Shown piece after piece: positions 23,106-33,939 of a stretch of 64,000 nucleotides of DNA. Position numbers and translations under genes: made by a program. The notes beneath the pieces are model-generated. The model worked only from the letters and a program-made list of their open reading frames with translations, searched no databases and was not told the origin of the DNA. This DNA comes from Heterohyrax brucei (Eukaryota > Chordata > Mammalia > Hyracoidea > Procaviidae). The stretch is taken from contig CM053140.1 in assembly GCA_028571685.1 (NCBI GenBank), positions 151,885,701 to 151,949,700 on the forward strand. The letters run 5' to 3'. The stretch's first letter is position 1, and each line of letters starts with the position of its first letter.

Positions 23106-24039
23106 TAAGGTAGCAGATCTAAGAATTAGATAATGTAAGTAATGAATCTAAGTACAAACACGCATAGTTCACCTTATGTGGGCATAATTACCTAAAGTTC
23201 TTTCCCTGGATGTGGGGCTAATATGGAAGAGTAGCCAGAGCCATCCTCTTATCCATCTACCAACAAAGATCCAGAAAAACAATTTAACAGTTTAAATAGG
23301 CCATCCTAGAAGCCCTGAACATGTAAGAGGAGGGAAAGCTGAGAGAAAGAGATACCTGTTAGAGAGCTGAGAAGGAATGTAGTGTTGGCCAGATAAGACA
23401 AGACAGGCCACTGGGAGTTTGTACTCTGCTGGAGGTCCCTCCCTGCTAGTGCCATGAACACAGCCACCAGCATTTGAAATGCAACTGCATTTGGACAGCC
23501 TATTTCTCAGTGGAGAAGCTGAACTTCAAGAATGTACGTCTATAAAACTGTGGCATTCTTCTATCTGAACCCCAAAACTTATGTAATCATGTATGGATGT
23601 GGCTCAAAACTCTTTCTTTGGGGCACAAATTCACTCTCCTTATAGCTCCTTACTTTGTTTTTTATGCTGTCGTTGACACCCTGAAGTGGAACCATTGAGC
23701 TAAGAACCCAAAGAAGAAATGTTCTATTTCCCCAGGCTCAGGTCTGCCTGCCACTTTCATTTCTCAATGCAGTACATGCCCCCCTTTTCAACACAAAGGT
23801 GCTAGAACTTTTTCTTTCACAGATAGCAACCTGAGTCTGCATCAATCATCATTCTTCCACAGACTGTACACTTGGGGACCAACTAACTGGACACCAAGGC
23901 TGAACACAGACAAGAAAAGTGAACTGATGCTGGGGCACCTTTCCCTACAAACCACCCAGTGGCAGTGTTTCTGAGTTTCTACTGCTCCAGAAACAAAACA
24001 GCACAGTAAACTACTCTACTTGGACACTAAAAACTAATG

Positions 24040-24046
<7 letters not shown>

Positions 24047-24076
<30 letters not shown>
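24047..24076. repeat. (CA)n microsatellite
   Basis: About fifteen CA units in the 5'UTR of L1 copy D, flanked by imperfect 'acacat' and 'acactcac' units. Confidence 0.95.
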
Positions 24077-24080
<4 letters not shown>

Positions 24081-24192
24081 TTACACAGACACACAATCAG
24101 AGACAGGAACAGAATAACTGAAATTAAATAAAGCAATTTCCTGATGGCTTTGAGGCAACAATCTATTTCCTCATATAAAGAAGCAGACCACC

Positions 24193-25080
24193 ATGGCTTC
24201 AGAAAACTCCCAAAACACATAATTAAAAAATTGATTCATTAATTAATGTATGAAGAATTCCCACAATTATCAGAGGTAGGATACAAAACAATAATTTCAG
24301 AATACTGACAAACATCAAGACGGAAATTAGACAAAATATGACAGAAAACAGTGAAAAATTAAACAGGCTGCAAGAAATACTTGAGCAACAATGATCTGAA
24401 ATTCACCAGATTGACAGTAAAATTACTGAATCAGACAATTTGATGGGAAGTCAAAGAAGCAGAACTGAGGCAATGTAATGAAAAATTAGTGTGACTGAAG
24501 ACAAAGCAACTGACACCAATATATTGGAGGAAAAATTCATACAAAGATTTGAAAACAATGATGAATCACTGAGTGTTGTGTGGGACCCTATCAAAAGGAA
24601 TAATCTATATCTGACTGGAGTTCCAGGAGGGGGAGTAAGGGTGACAGAAAATACAAAAAGAATTGCTGACAATATCTTGACAGAAAACTACACAGATGTC
24701 ATGAAAGACTGAAAGAAGCTAAGCAAGACCCACATCAAACTCCATACGGCAGCTACCAAAAGAAAGACAGCAAGATATATTATTAGCAAACTTCACAAAA
24801 TGGAATATGAATGAGACTTTAAATACAGTAAGACATAAACAAAAAATAATATACAAAGGAGAGCCATTATGAATAATCTGTGATTATTCATCTGAAGTGA
24901 TGTGTCATGAAGACAATGGGAAGAAGAAACTACCAACCTAGAATTACATATCTTGCAAAAGCATCTGTTGAATATGATGGCTAAATTAGAACATTCACAG
25001 ATAAACAGAAATTTAGAGAATTTGCAAAAACCAAACTATAGTGATAATAAACACTGAAGGAAGTTCTTTGATTAGAATAG
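24193..25080 (+). pseudogene. L1 ORF1 relic (copy D)
   Basis: Begins at a preserved ATG (24,193) in 'atggcttcagaaaactccc' and closes at about 25,078. An RRM-like block is open at 24,491-24,712 ('NNLYLTGVPGGG', then 'ADNILTENYTDVMKD'). It is followed in another frame by 'SKTHIKLHTAATKRKTARYI', matching the ORF1p stretch between the RRM and the C-terminal domain. The C-terminal part keeps 'FTDKQKFREFAKTK'-like sequence near 24,990. Stops occur soon after the start, so no functional RNA-binding protein can be made. Confidence 0.85.
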
Positions 25081-26422
25081 CAGTGACATCAGGTAACTAA
25101 TCAAGGACACAAGGCAGGGCAGAGGATCCAGACAATGACATGAAAAGAGAATTTACAAAAATAAACCTAAAACACTAAAAATATGAATACAAAGACCTCA
25201 GTATGCAAATAGTAACAAGAGATGCATTAACAGGGAAATATCAATGTATTCATAGACCTTTCAGACGGAGAGGAAGTTAAGGTGATATAAAGAAATTTAA
25301 GACTGGGTTAAACTTATAACTTTGGGGTAAAGGTAACCACAAAGAAAATTAATAATCCTACACCTCAAAACAGGAAACACAATTAAGAAGTCTTAGCAGA
25401 TATAAAGCCAAGAAAAGTGAAAAGAAATTACATAAACAAAAATGACTCAAAGTCAAGTGGAATGGAGAATCTGTTAATAACTCACCAAACAAGGCATCAA
25501 AATGCAGCACTAAATGCATATATATCAATAATTACATTGAATGTAAATGGGTTAAGTGCATCCCTAAAGAGATAAAGAGTAGCTGAATGGTTAAAACAGC
25601 ATGATCTGTCTATATGCTGCCTATGAAAGACACACATTGCACTCAAAAATACAAAGAAACTGAAATTTAAAGAATGGAAAAATATTTACTAAGCTAATAG
25701 CTTTCTAAAAACAGGAGTGGCAATACAAGTTTCAGATAAAATATACTTTCAAGTAAACTGTACCACAATGAAACTCACTACATATTGCTTAAAGGGTGAA
25801 TACATCAGGAAGACGTAACTATATTAACTACTTATGCACACAATGACAGAGCTTTTTAATATGTTAAACAAATTTTACCATCATTGCAAAGTGAGACAGA
25901 CAGCTCCACAATAACTGTAGGAGACTTCAACACATTACTATTGCTGAGAGACAGAACATTCAGAAAGAAGCTCAATAAAGACAGGGATGATCTGCACACC
26001 ACAATCAACCAACTTGACCTTATAGACATATACAAATCACGCTACTCCAAAACAGACAAGCATACCTTCTTTTCTAATGCATATCGAACATTTTTCATGA
26101 TAGACCGTGTATTAGGCTATAAAGTAATTCTTAAGAAAATCCAAAACACTGAAATACCACAAAACATCTTCTCAGACTATAAAGCTATAAAAGTCAAAAT
26201 CAACAGGAGAAAAAGCAAGACTGAAAAAATCAAACACATGACAGGTGAACAAAACCTTGTTCAAACACTGCTGGGTTGTAGAAGAAATCAAGGATGGAAT
26301 AAGAAAATTCATAGAATCACACAAGAATGAAAATACATCCTATCAAAATCTATGGGATACAGCAAAAGTAGTGATCGGAGGTCTATTTATCTCAAAAAAT
26401 GCACATATTCAAAAAGAAGAAA

Positions 26423-26912
26423 CGGCCTGCTTTAGTCAGTTACGGCTTCTCTAACAGAAATACAACAGAGTGGCTACAAGTCCATATTCAGGGTGTCCTC
26501 TTCAGCGGAAGATGTCCCCCCTTGTTGGCTCTGGAAAAAACTCTGTTAATGTTTCAGTCTTTGTGCAGGCAGCATCTTGGCGCAGGAACCTGAGGTCTGA
26601 AGGATGCTCTCTTCTCCCGGTGCTGCTTTCTTGATGGTGCGAGGTTCCCAATTCTCTCCTTGCTTCTCTTTCCTTTTGTCTCTTGCAGAATGAAAGGATT
26701 AAGGGTGAGGCAAACCATAATCCAGGGAAACCCCTTTACAGTGGAGCAGGGAGTTGATCTTATAAAGGGATTTGCAATCCTACCCGAATCCATTAACACA
26801 CAGCATAGTAAAACTACAAAATGCAGTACAGTCACAAGATACTGGGAATTGTGGCCCAGCCACATGGCTGCATGTATATTTGGGGGGATGTAATTCAATA
26901 CATGACAGGGCC
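26423..26912 (+). mobile_element. Solo-LTR-like insertion, copy 2, with 5-bp target duplication
   Basis: The element spans 26,428-26,907 (480 bp), starts TG ('tgctttagtcagttac') and ends CA ('aattcaatacatgaca'). The flanks 'cggcc' (26,423-26,427) and 'gggcc' (26,908-26,912) look like a 5-bp duplication with one later change. When removed, the L1 ORF2 sequence becomes continuous ('aagaagaaa' to 'gggcccaaatc'), as seen in copies B, C and G. TG...CA ends with a 5-bp duplication are typical of integrase-mediated LTR insertion, and absence of internal sequence points to a solo LTR. Open frames within it are on both strands and unconvincing. Confidence 0.8.
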
Positions 26913-28796
26913 CAAATCAAAGAATTAATTATACAACTCAAAGAAGTAGAAAGAGAGCAACACATGAACCCCTCAATTGTCAGAAGAAAACAGGTAATAC
27001 AAATCAGAGTAGAACTAAATGAGTTAGAGACTAGGAAAACAATTCAAAGAGTTAACAAGACCAAAAGCTGGTATTTTGAAAAGATCAACAAAATCTATAA
27101 ACCAAAGGCCAAAGTGAAAAAAGAAAAACAGGAGAGGAAACAGATAACTTGAATAAGAAATGGGATGTGCGATATCGCAATGGACCCAAGTTAAGTTAAA
27201 AAGATCATAAAAGAGTATTAAAAAAAAGGCACGTAACAAATTTAAAAACCTGGAAGAGATGGAAAAATTTCTAGAAACATACTACATACCAAAACTAACA
27301 CAAGCTGAAGGAGAGCAACTTAACAAATTTATCCCAAAAGAAAACATTGAAAAGTAATTTAAAAACTACCAACAACAACAACAAAAGATCTGATCCAGGT
27401 ACCTTCACTGGAAAATTCTGACAAATTCTAAAGACTACATGATACTAAAGGTGTTTCACAACATAGAAAAGGATGAAACACTCTCAGAATCCTTCTATGA
27501 AGCCAGTATTAACCCTGATACTAAAATCAAGTAAAGATAGCATGAAAATGGAAAATTATAGACCAATACCTCTCATGAACTTAGATTAAAAAATCCTCAG
27601 CAAAATTCTAGCCAATAGAGTTCAACAAGATATTAAAAACGAAAATAAAATAACAATGACCAAGCAAGATTCATACCAGGGATGCAGGGGTGGTGCAACA
27701 TTAAGAAAAACAATTAATGTAGTCAACTACATAAATAAAACAAAAGGTAAGAAAAACTTGATTTTATCATTTGACAAAGTCTAACACACATTCATGCTAA
27801 AAACTAGAATGGCAGGGAATCTTCTCAGCATATTAAGGGCATCTATATAAAACTAACAGCCAACATCATCTTAAATGGAAACTGAAGTAATTTCCCCTGA
27901 GAATGGAAACCAAGAAACGATGCTCATTTTCCCCACTTCTATTCCACACTGTGTTAGAGGTTCTAAACAGAGCAATCAGACAAGATAAAGAAAAAAGGGG
28001 ATACACATCAGTAAGGAAGAAGTTTAAGAATCTCTATTTGCAGGTGATTACGATCTTATGCTCAGAAAACCCTGAAGAATCAACAAAAACAAACAAACAA
28101 CAACAACAAAAAAAAAAAAACACCTTGCTGGAACTAATAAAATAGTTCATCAAAGTATCAGAATATAAGATAAGCATAATAAATCAGTTGTAGTCCTTTA
28201 TACCACAAAGAAACCATAGAGGAGGAAATCACCGAATCAATATTGTTTACAATAGCCTCAAAGGAGATAAAATATCTAGGGATAAATCTAACAAGAGATG
28301 CAAGAGACCTACATAAAGAAAATTTCAAAAGGCTACTACAAGAAACCAAAAGAGACCTACATTAATGAAGAAAACTACCTTGCTCTTGGATAGGAAGACT
28401 TAACACTGTGAAAATGTGTATCTTACCCAATGCAATTTATAGATACAATGCAATGTCCACAAAAATTTCAACGGCTATTTTTAATGAGACAGAGAAACAA
28501 ATCATCAACTTCATATGGATAAGGAAGAAATATTGGATAAGTAAAGCATTACTGAAGAAGAACAAAATGGAAGCCCTCACACTACCTGACAGAACCTATT
28601 AGATTGCCACGGTAGTCAAAACAGGCTGATACTGGTATAGAAACAGATACATAGACTAATGGAACAGAAAAGAGAATCCAGAAATAACAGCATCTATGTA
28701 TGAGAAACTGATATCTGACAAAGATTCAAAGTCCATGTACTGGGGAAAAACAGTCTCTTCCACAAATGGTGCTGGCAAAACTGGAGATCCATAGGC

Positions 28797-28819
28797 AAAA
28801 AAAAAAAAAAAAAAAAAAA
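28797..28819. repeat. A23 homopolymer inside L1 copy D ORF2
   Basis: An uninterrupted A run expanded from a shorter A run that the related L1 copies have at the same place ('tgcaaaaaaa'). Confidence 0.9.
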
Positions 28820-29767
28820 GAAAGATGCACCAAGCAAACACAAAAACTAACCCAAAATTCATCAGAGACCTAAATAATAAAATCTAAACTGGTAAAGACC
28901 ATGGAAGAATAAAACAGAGACAATTCTGGGAGCCCTTATACACAGCGTGAATAAATCATTAATAGAAGTGCACAAATGCCAGAAGAGAAAATAGATAATT
29001 CGGAACTCCTAAAAATGAAACATTTATACTCATCCAAAGACTTCATCAAAAGAATAAAAAGACTCCTTACAACCTAGGAAAAAATAATTAAGAGACAAGA
29101 ATCTGACTGCTATCTAATATCTATAATCTACAAGGTACTGAAAAATATCAACAAGAAAAAGACAAATAACACAACTAAAAAAAATGGGCAAAGTATGTGG
29201 ATAGACACTTCATCAGAAAAGACATCTAGGCAACTAAAAAGACCTGTAAGGAAACGGTCATGATCATTAACCATCAGAGAAATCCAAGTCATTACTACAA
29301 TAAAATATCATCTCACCCCAACAAGGCTGCCATTAATCCAGAAAAAATAAATAAAATAAAATAACAAATGTAGGAGAGATTGTACAGTGATTAGAACTCT
29401 TCTGCACTGCTAGTGGCAATGTAAAGTAGTAAAACCACTTTGGAAATCCATGTGTTACTTTCTTAAAAAGCTAGAAATAGAAATACCACATGATCCAGCA
29501 ACTCCACAGCTTGGAATACATCATTGAAAAATAAGGGCTGTTTCATAAAAAGATACATGCCCACCAGTGTTTATTTCAGCACTGTCCACAATAGCAAGAA
29601 GATGGAAATCAACCTAGATGACCAGCAACAGATGAATGTATATACAGACTGGTATATTCACACAACATAACACTATTCAATGATAAAGAACAACAATTAT
29701 TTTAGGAAACGTCTCATAATCTCGAATCATCTAGAAGACATTATTCTGAGTGAAATCAGTCAGCTGC

Positions 29768-30775
29768 AAAAGGATGGATGCTGTGTGAGACCACTATTAC
29801 AAGGACTTAAGAAAAGATTTATTTAGAGAAAATAATCTTTGACAACTTAAAGGGGGGGAGAGAGGGAGAGGAATATTCATAGATTAGACAGTAGATAGGA
29901 ATTGGGTTAAGTGAAGGGTGTGACAGCACTCATTAGAAAGGAGGTTAGCACATCTGTACTATAACAAAACCTAAAAGGTTTTACAAATACAACCCAACAT
30001 TTTCAAAGACCGAATAGTAAGGACAGGGATCTGGGGACTGTGATTCAGGGTAAAAGTAGGTCAACTGACATAATCAATTTTTCTGAAGGAAATGTTCTGC
30101 ATCCTATATTGTTGAGTGACATCTAGGGTCTTAAAAGACAGCTGGCTGCCATCTAAGTAGCATCAGTTGATCCCAACCCACCTGGAGAAGATGAAAATGA
30201 AGGACATCAAAGACACGAGGAATATATGAGCCCAGGAGACAGAAGGGCCCGTACGACTGCGAGACCACAACAGCAAGAGACCAGAAGAACTAGATGGGGC
30301 GCAGCCGTAACCAATGACCGCCCTGACACAGGCTCAGTGCACAGTCTCTGATGCATTAGGATAAAAAGTGAAATGCAGATTCAGAACTTTATTAAAAGAC
30401 CAGATTTGATATTTCAATCATCTAGAGGGGCTCCTGAGAGCATGGCCACTGGACACTCAGCTAGCCCAGAGCTGAAACCAGTACCGACTGGACTGGACTA
30501 TAAGATACGATGTGATGCAGGTGTTGTGTTTGCTTTGGGGCTTACATACATGAAGCTGTCAGACCAGCTGCTCTCTAGAAGGAAGAAGAGAAAGTGGGGA
30601 AGAGGGGACAGGTGTTGGTTGAATAAATGCTGAATGTACAGAGTAGAAAGGAAGAGTGTGGTGTCACAGGGTATGGAGAGCAGACAGCTTCAAAGAGATG
30701 TGTGTTCAGTATTTCATATAGTGAATTAACTTGAATTTTAAACTTTGACTTAACCACAATAATATAAAAAACAAG
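29768..30775 (+). mobile_element. L1 copy D 3'UTR
   Basis: Contains a G-rich purine tract at about 29,851-29,871 ('agggggggagagagggagag') just after the ORF2 end, then the conserved block 'tgggttaagtgaagggtgtg', a GC-richer middle, and an A/T-rich end near 30,775. The 86-codon frame at 30,373-30,633 falls inside this UTR and is not shared as an open frame by the other L1 copies. Confidence 0.75.
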
Positions 30776-30851
30776 GGAAAATTTTAGACAACATAATGCT
30801 TAATATATGGTAGTTTTATGATGAGTCACAGTGTTCATTTCTCTCGGGAAT

Positions 30852-32035
30852 GTTGTTTTTGTCAGGTGGCATTGACTTAGTTCAGATTTGTAGAAACCCT
30901 GTGAATAACAAAATGAAAGATTGCCTGATTTGGCACTATCTTCAAGATCAATGCTACACTTCAGCCCATTCTTAGAGCCATTGTGTCCATCTAGATGAAA
31001 ATCTTCCTTTTCTTTTGCTGAGTTTCTATTTTGCAAAGCATTATGTCCTTCATCAGGGAGTAGGCCCGCTAACATAATGAAAATATATTAGACTAAATGT
31101 TGCCATTTTCACTTTTAAGGAGCATTATGGCTTTATTTCTTCCAAGACAGATTTCTTCATTCTTCTGGTAGTCTATGGCATAGTCAAAATTCTTTGCAAA
31201 TTCCATAATTCAAGGGCATTAATTCTTCTTTGGTCTTCTTTATACATTTTCCAGCTTTTCCATTCATATAGGACAACTGAAAATATGGCTTGAGTCAGGT
31301 GTGCCCTAGACCTCAATGTGCTATCTTTTCTTTTCAATACTTTAGGGAAGTCTTTTGCAGCAGGTTTGCCTAATGCAATACTTTATTTGATTTTTCAACT
31401 GCTGTTTTCGTGGTGCTAACTGTGGACCCAAGTAAAATAAAATCATTGACAGCGTCAATATTTTCTCCATTTATCCTGATGTTGCTTATTGTTCCATTGC
31501 TGAGGATTTTTGTTTTCCTTGTGTTGATACATAATACATACTGAAGGCTATTGCCTGTTCTTCACCAGTTAGTGCTTCAAGTGTTCTTCACTTTCAGCAA
31601 ACAACATTGTGTCATCTACATATTGCAGATTGTTAATGAGTTTCCTTTTAATCCTCATGAAGTCTTCTTAATATTGTTCAGCTTGTGTTATTTGATTAGC
31701 ATACAGATCAAGCAAGGTTGGTAAAAGGATTCAATCATAACACAAGGCAATCCTGATTTTAAACTACACAGTATTTCTGTTTGGATTACTGCCTCTTGGT
31801 TTCCGAACAGGTTTCACATGAACACCATTAACTGTTGTGTTACACCCATTCTTCACAATGTTATCTAAAACCTGTTATGACCTGCATACTCAAATGCCTT
31901 TGCACAGTCAATAAAATACAAGTAAACCTTTTTTCTGCTGTTCTCTGAGTCTCACCAAAATCCATCTGACATCAGCAATGATATCTCTCATTCCTTACCC
32001 TCTTCTGAAACCAGCTTTAATTTCTGGCACTGCTG
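30852..32035 (-). pseudogene. RTE LINE 3' half, minus strand (RT C-terminal part to 3' end)
   Basis: Read on the minus strand it starts within the RT domain (near 32,035), passes the RT active-site motif 'QYVDDTMLFAESEE' (YVDD codons at about 31,611-31,622), then 'QHQDKW'-like and 'VNDFILLGSTVSTT'-like stretches, and ends at 30,852 with the RTE tail ('gttcagatttgtagaaaccc' on the plus strand) preceded by 'ttgtttttgtc'. This is a 5'-truncated RTE copy of about 1.2 kb. Frames are broken, although the YVDD residues themselves survive. Confidence 0.8.
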
Positions 32036-32695
32036 TAAGGATTACATCTCAACATGAAGAAAACAAATATCCTTACAACTGGAGCAATAAGTGATATCAT
32101 GATAATTGGAGATGAGACTGAAGTTGTCAGAAAAAACTTTACGTGCATCCACAGTCAATGCCCATGAAAACAGCAGTGAAGAAATGAAACCACAAATAGC
32201 ACTGGCCAAATTTGATTTAAGATATCTCTTTAAAATGTTCAAAAGTAAAGGTGTCAGTTTAGAGACCAAGGTGAACCTGACCCAAGCATCGATGTTTTCA
32301 ATTATTTCATATGCATGCAAAGAAGTATTGAAGTCTTTGAGTTATGGTGCTGGCAGAATTGCTGAATACACCATAGACTAAGTGAAGAACAAACCAATTT
32401 TTCTCGGAAGAGGTACAGCTAGGATGCTCCCTAGAGAAAAGGAGGGCAAGAGTTTATCTCAAATACTTTGAACATGTTATCAGGAGGAATTTCTCCATGG
32501 AAAGGACATCATGTTTGGGAAATTGAAGGGATCAATGAAAAAGCAAGAAACTCAGTGAGATGCATTGGCATAGTGGCTGCAACAATAGGTTCAAGCACAG
32601 CAGCTTCTGAGGGTGGTGCAGGACCAGGCAGTGTTTCATTCTGTTGTACATCAGGTTACTGTGATTTGGAACTGACTTGATGGCACCTAATGACA
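32036..32695 (+). mobile_element. RTE LINE 3' end, plus strand
   Basis: Begins at 'caacatgaagaaaacaaata' and follows RTE sense order: 'atgataattggagatgagac', 'cgtgcatccacagtcaatgc', 'catatgcatgcaaagaagta', 'catgttatcaggaggaattt', 'ggtggtgcaggaccaggcag', ending 'ggaactgacttgatggcacc'. It encodes the C-terminal part and the tail. Its 5' end meets the 5' end of the minus-strand RTE piece, so the two are head to head with their 3' tails outward. Confidence 0.8.
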
Positions 32696-33083
32696 TTCAT
32701 GACAAGTCTTAAAAAGCTAGATTGTGAAATTTTAGTCACTTTAATGATATATAATTTTCCATGTGAAGTTGTAGAATTGAGAAAAAGTTGTTTCTATACT
32801 CAACATCTGTTTTAGTAATCAATGTCACAGCTCATTATCTAGACAATTATCATTGTCTTCTCTTTTGTTTTTCCCTGTGTGTATATACCCTGTGTATAAA
32901 GTTTTTATCCCTATTTACACTAATTACTGAAATTCATGGCTTAGACCATATACTTGTTTGACTTAATAAAATATACTGAAGTACTCTATTGCCAAACTTC
33001 GCTGCTATTATTTAAAATACTTTTTTTGAGAGAATAAATGGAAATACTCATTTATTTTCTCACTACATTATTCCCAAATTTAG
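32696..33083. other. No recognisable feature
   Basis: AT-rich spacer of about 390 bp between an RTE pair and an L1 pair; nothing recognised. Confidence 0.55.
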
Positions 33084-33884
33084 AAATCCATGTTCTTTTT
33101 TTTAATTGTGACTGAGAGTTTACAATACAATTCAAATTTGCATGCCTGTTATCTGCAGTTCTCCCTGGTCTATTTGTCTGGTGACAGCACACTCCTCCTT
33201 TCTGTTCCATCAATGTCATATCCTCTTAATAATCTGCTATCCCCTCCTCTCTACCCTCTCCACTTCACTCTAGTAAGAGGCTAGTAGGATGACATCCTAT
33301 AGATGCATAGACCCATAAAGTGCACACATGATGTGGTCACCCTGTGTCCCCGAGTCCAATCCATTCCTATCCAAACAGTGACCTCAGTAATGGTCTATGA
33401 TCACAGACAGCATCAAGTCTAGGGGCCATGCTCCCAGAGGAACTCCCAGACCTTCAGATCATCAACTGCGGTCTTTTAGTGGAGTTCTTAGGATGCACCT
33501 CTTATTTTCTTGTGTTGCTACTGGGACTCAACATTGTGTGCCCCATCATGACTGTCATTGGTGCTGACTGGGCGCCATCTGGTTCTTCTGGTCACATGTT
33601 TATATAGTCACCCGTTTAAGTGGGTCTTTCTGTCTTCTGGGCTATTTTTATCTCCTGTAGTTGTTGTCCATGATAATAATCAGTTCCAGCTGAGTTGGAA
33701 TGATTTGGTGTACCTCAGATGGCAACTTGCTAGCTTTTAAGATCCCAGATACCATTCACCAGTATGGAGTGCAGAAGACTCTCTTAGAAATAGGCTAGTT
33801 GTGCCACTGGCCTCAATGTTCTCTGAGAGCATGGTCCCCAGACCTCCACCCCTGCTACTCCATTCTTGAAATTTTGAGTTAAGA
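33084..33884 (-). mobile_element. L1 3'UTR fragment, minus strand
   Basis: Poly-T at 33,096-33,103 followed by the reverse complement of the B-type L1 3'UTR: 'gatgacatcctatagatgca', 'gaggaactcccagaccttca', 'catctggttcttctggtcac', 'atgttctctgagagcatggt'. About 790 bp, 5'-truncated within the 3'UTR. It joins directly to a plus-strand L1 at 33,885. Confidence 0.88.
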
Positions 33885-33939
33885 TAAAGAAGAGTGTCAC
33901 AGAACAGAATAGTAAGAGCAACAGAGAAAACATCAACAC

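Larger units (their letters stand above)
25500..29767 (+). pseudogene. L1 ORF2 relic (copy D), interrupted
   Basis: The endonuclease begins near 25,524 ('SIITLNVNGL...'). The block 25,884-26,330 is open for 148 codons and includes 'TITVGDFNTLLL', the catalytic endonuclease motif, then 'LDLIDIYKSRYSKTDKHTFF', typical of L1. The LTR-like insertion cuts the frame at 26,428. In the RT, motif A near 27,765 is shortened: the sequence jumps from the 'LILSF' equivalent straight to 'DKV', losing about six codons including the catalytic aspartate. The FADD site near 28,040 reads 'caggtgattacgat' and no longer encodes two adjacent aspartates. The C-terminal block ends near 29,767. Confidence 0.85.
23206..30775 (+). 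mobile_element. Long L1 (copy D), split by an LTR-like insertion
   Basis: A near full-length LINE-1 of about 7.5 kb including a 480-bp insertion. Parts: 5'UTR (23,206-24,192) with a (CA)n tract, ORF1 relic (24,193-25,080), inter-ORF region, ORF2 relic (about 25,500-29,767), and 3'UTR with A-rich end near 30,760-30,775. It differs clearly from copy B in 5'UTR and terminal 3'UTR, so it is another subfamily, nearer to copies G and E. Both frames are heavily broken. Confidence 0.88.

Noticed and set aside
26554-26898. 114-codon minus-strand frame
   Set aside because: It lies within the LTR-like insertion and is not open in the two sister copies as far as I can see.
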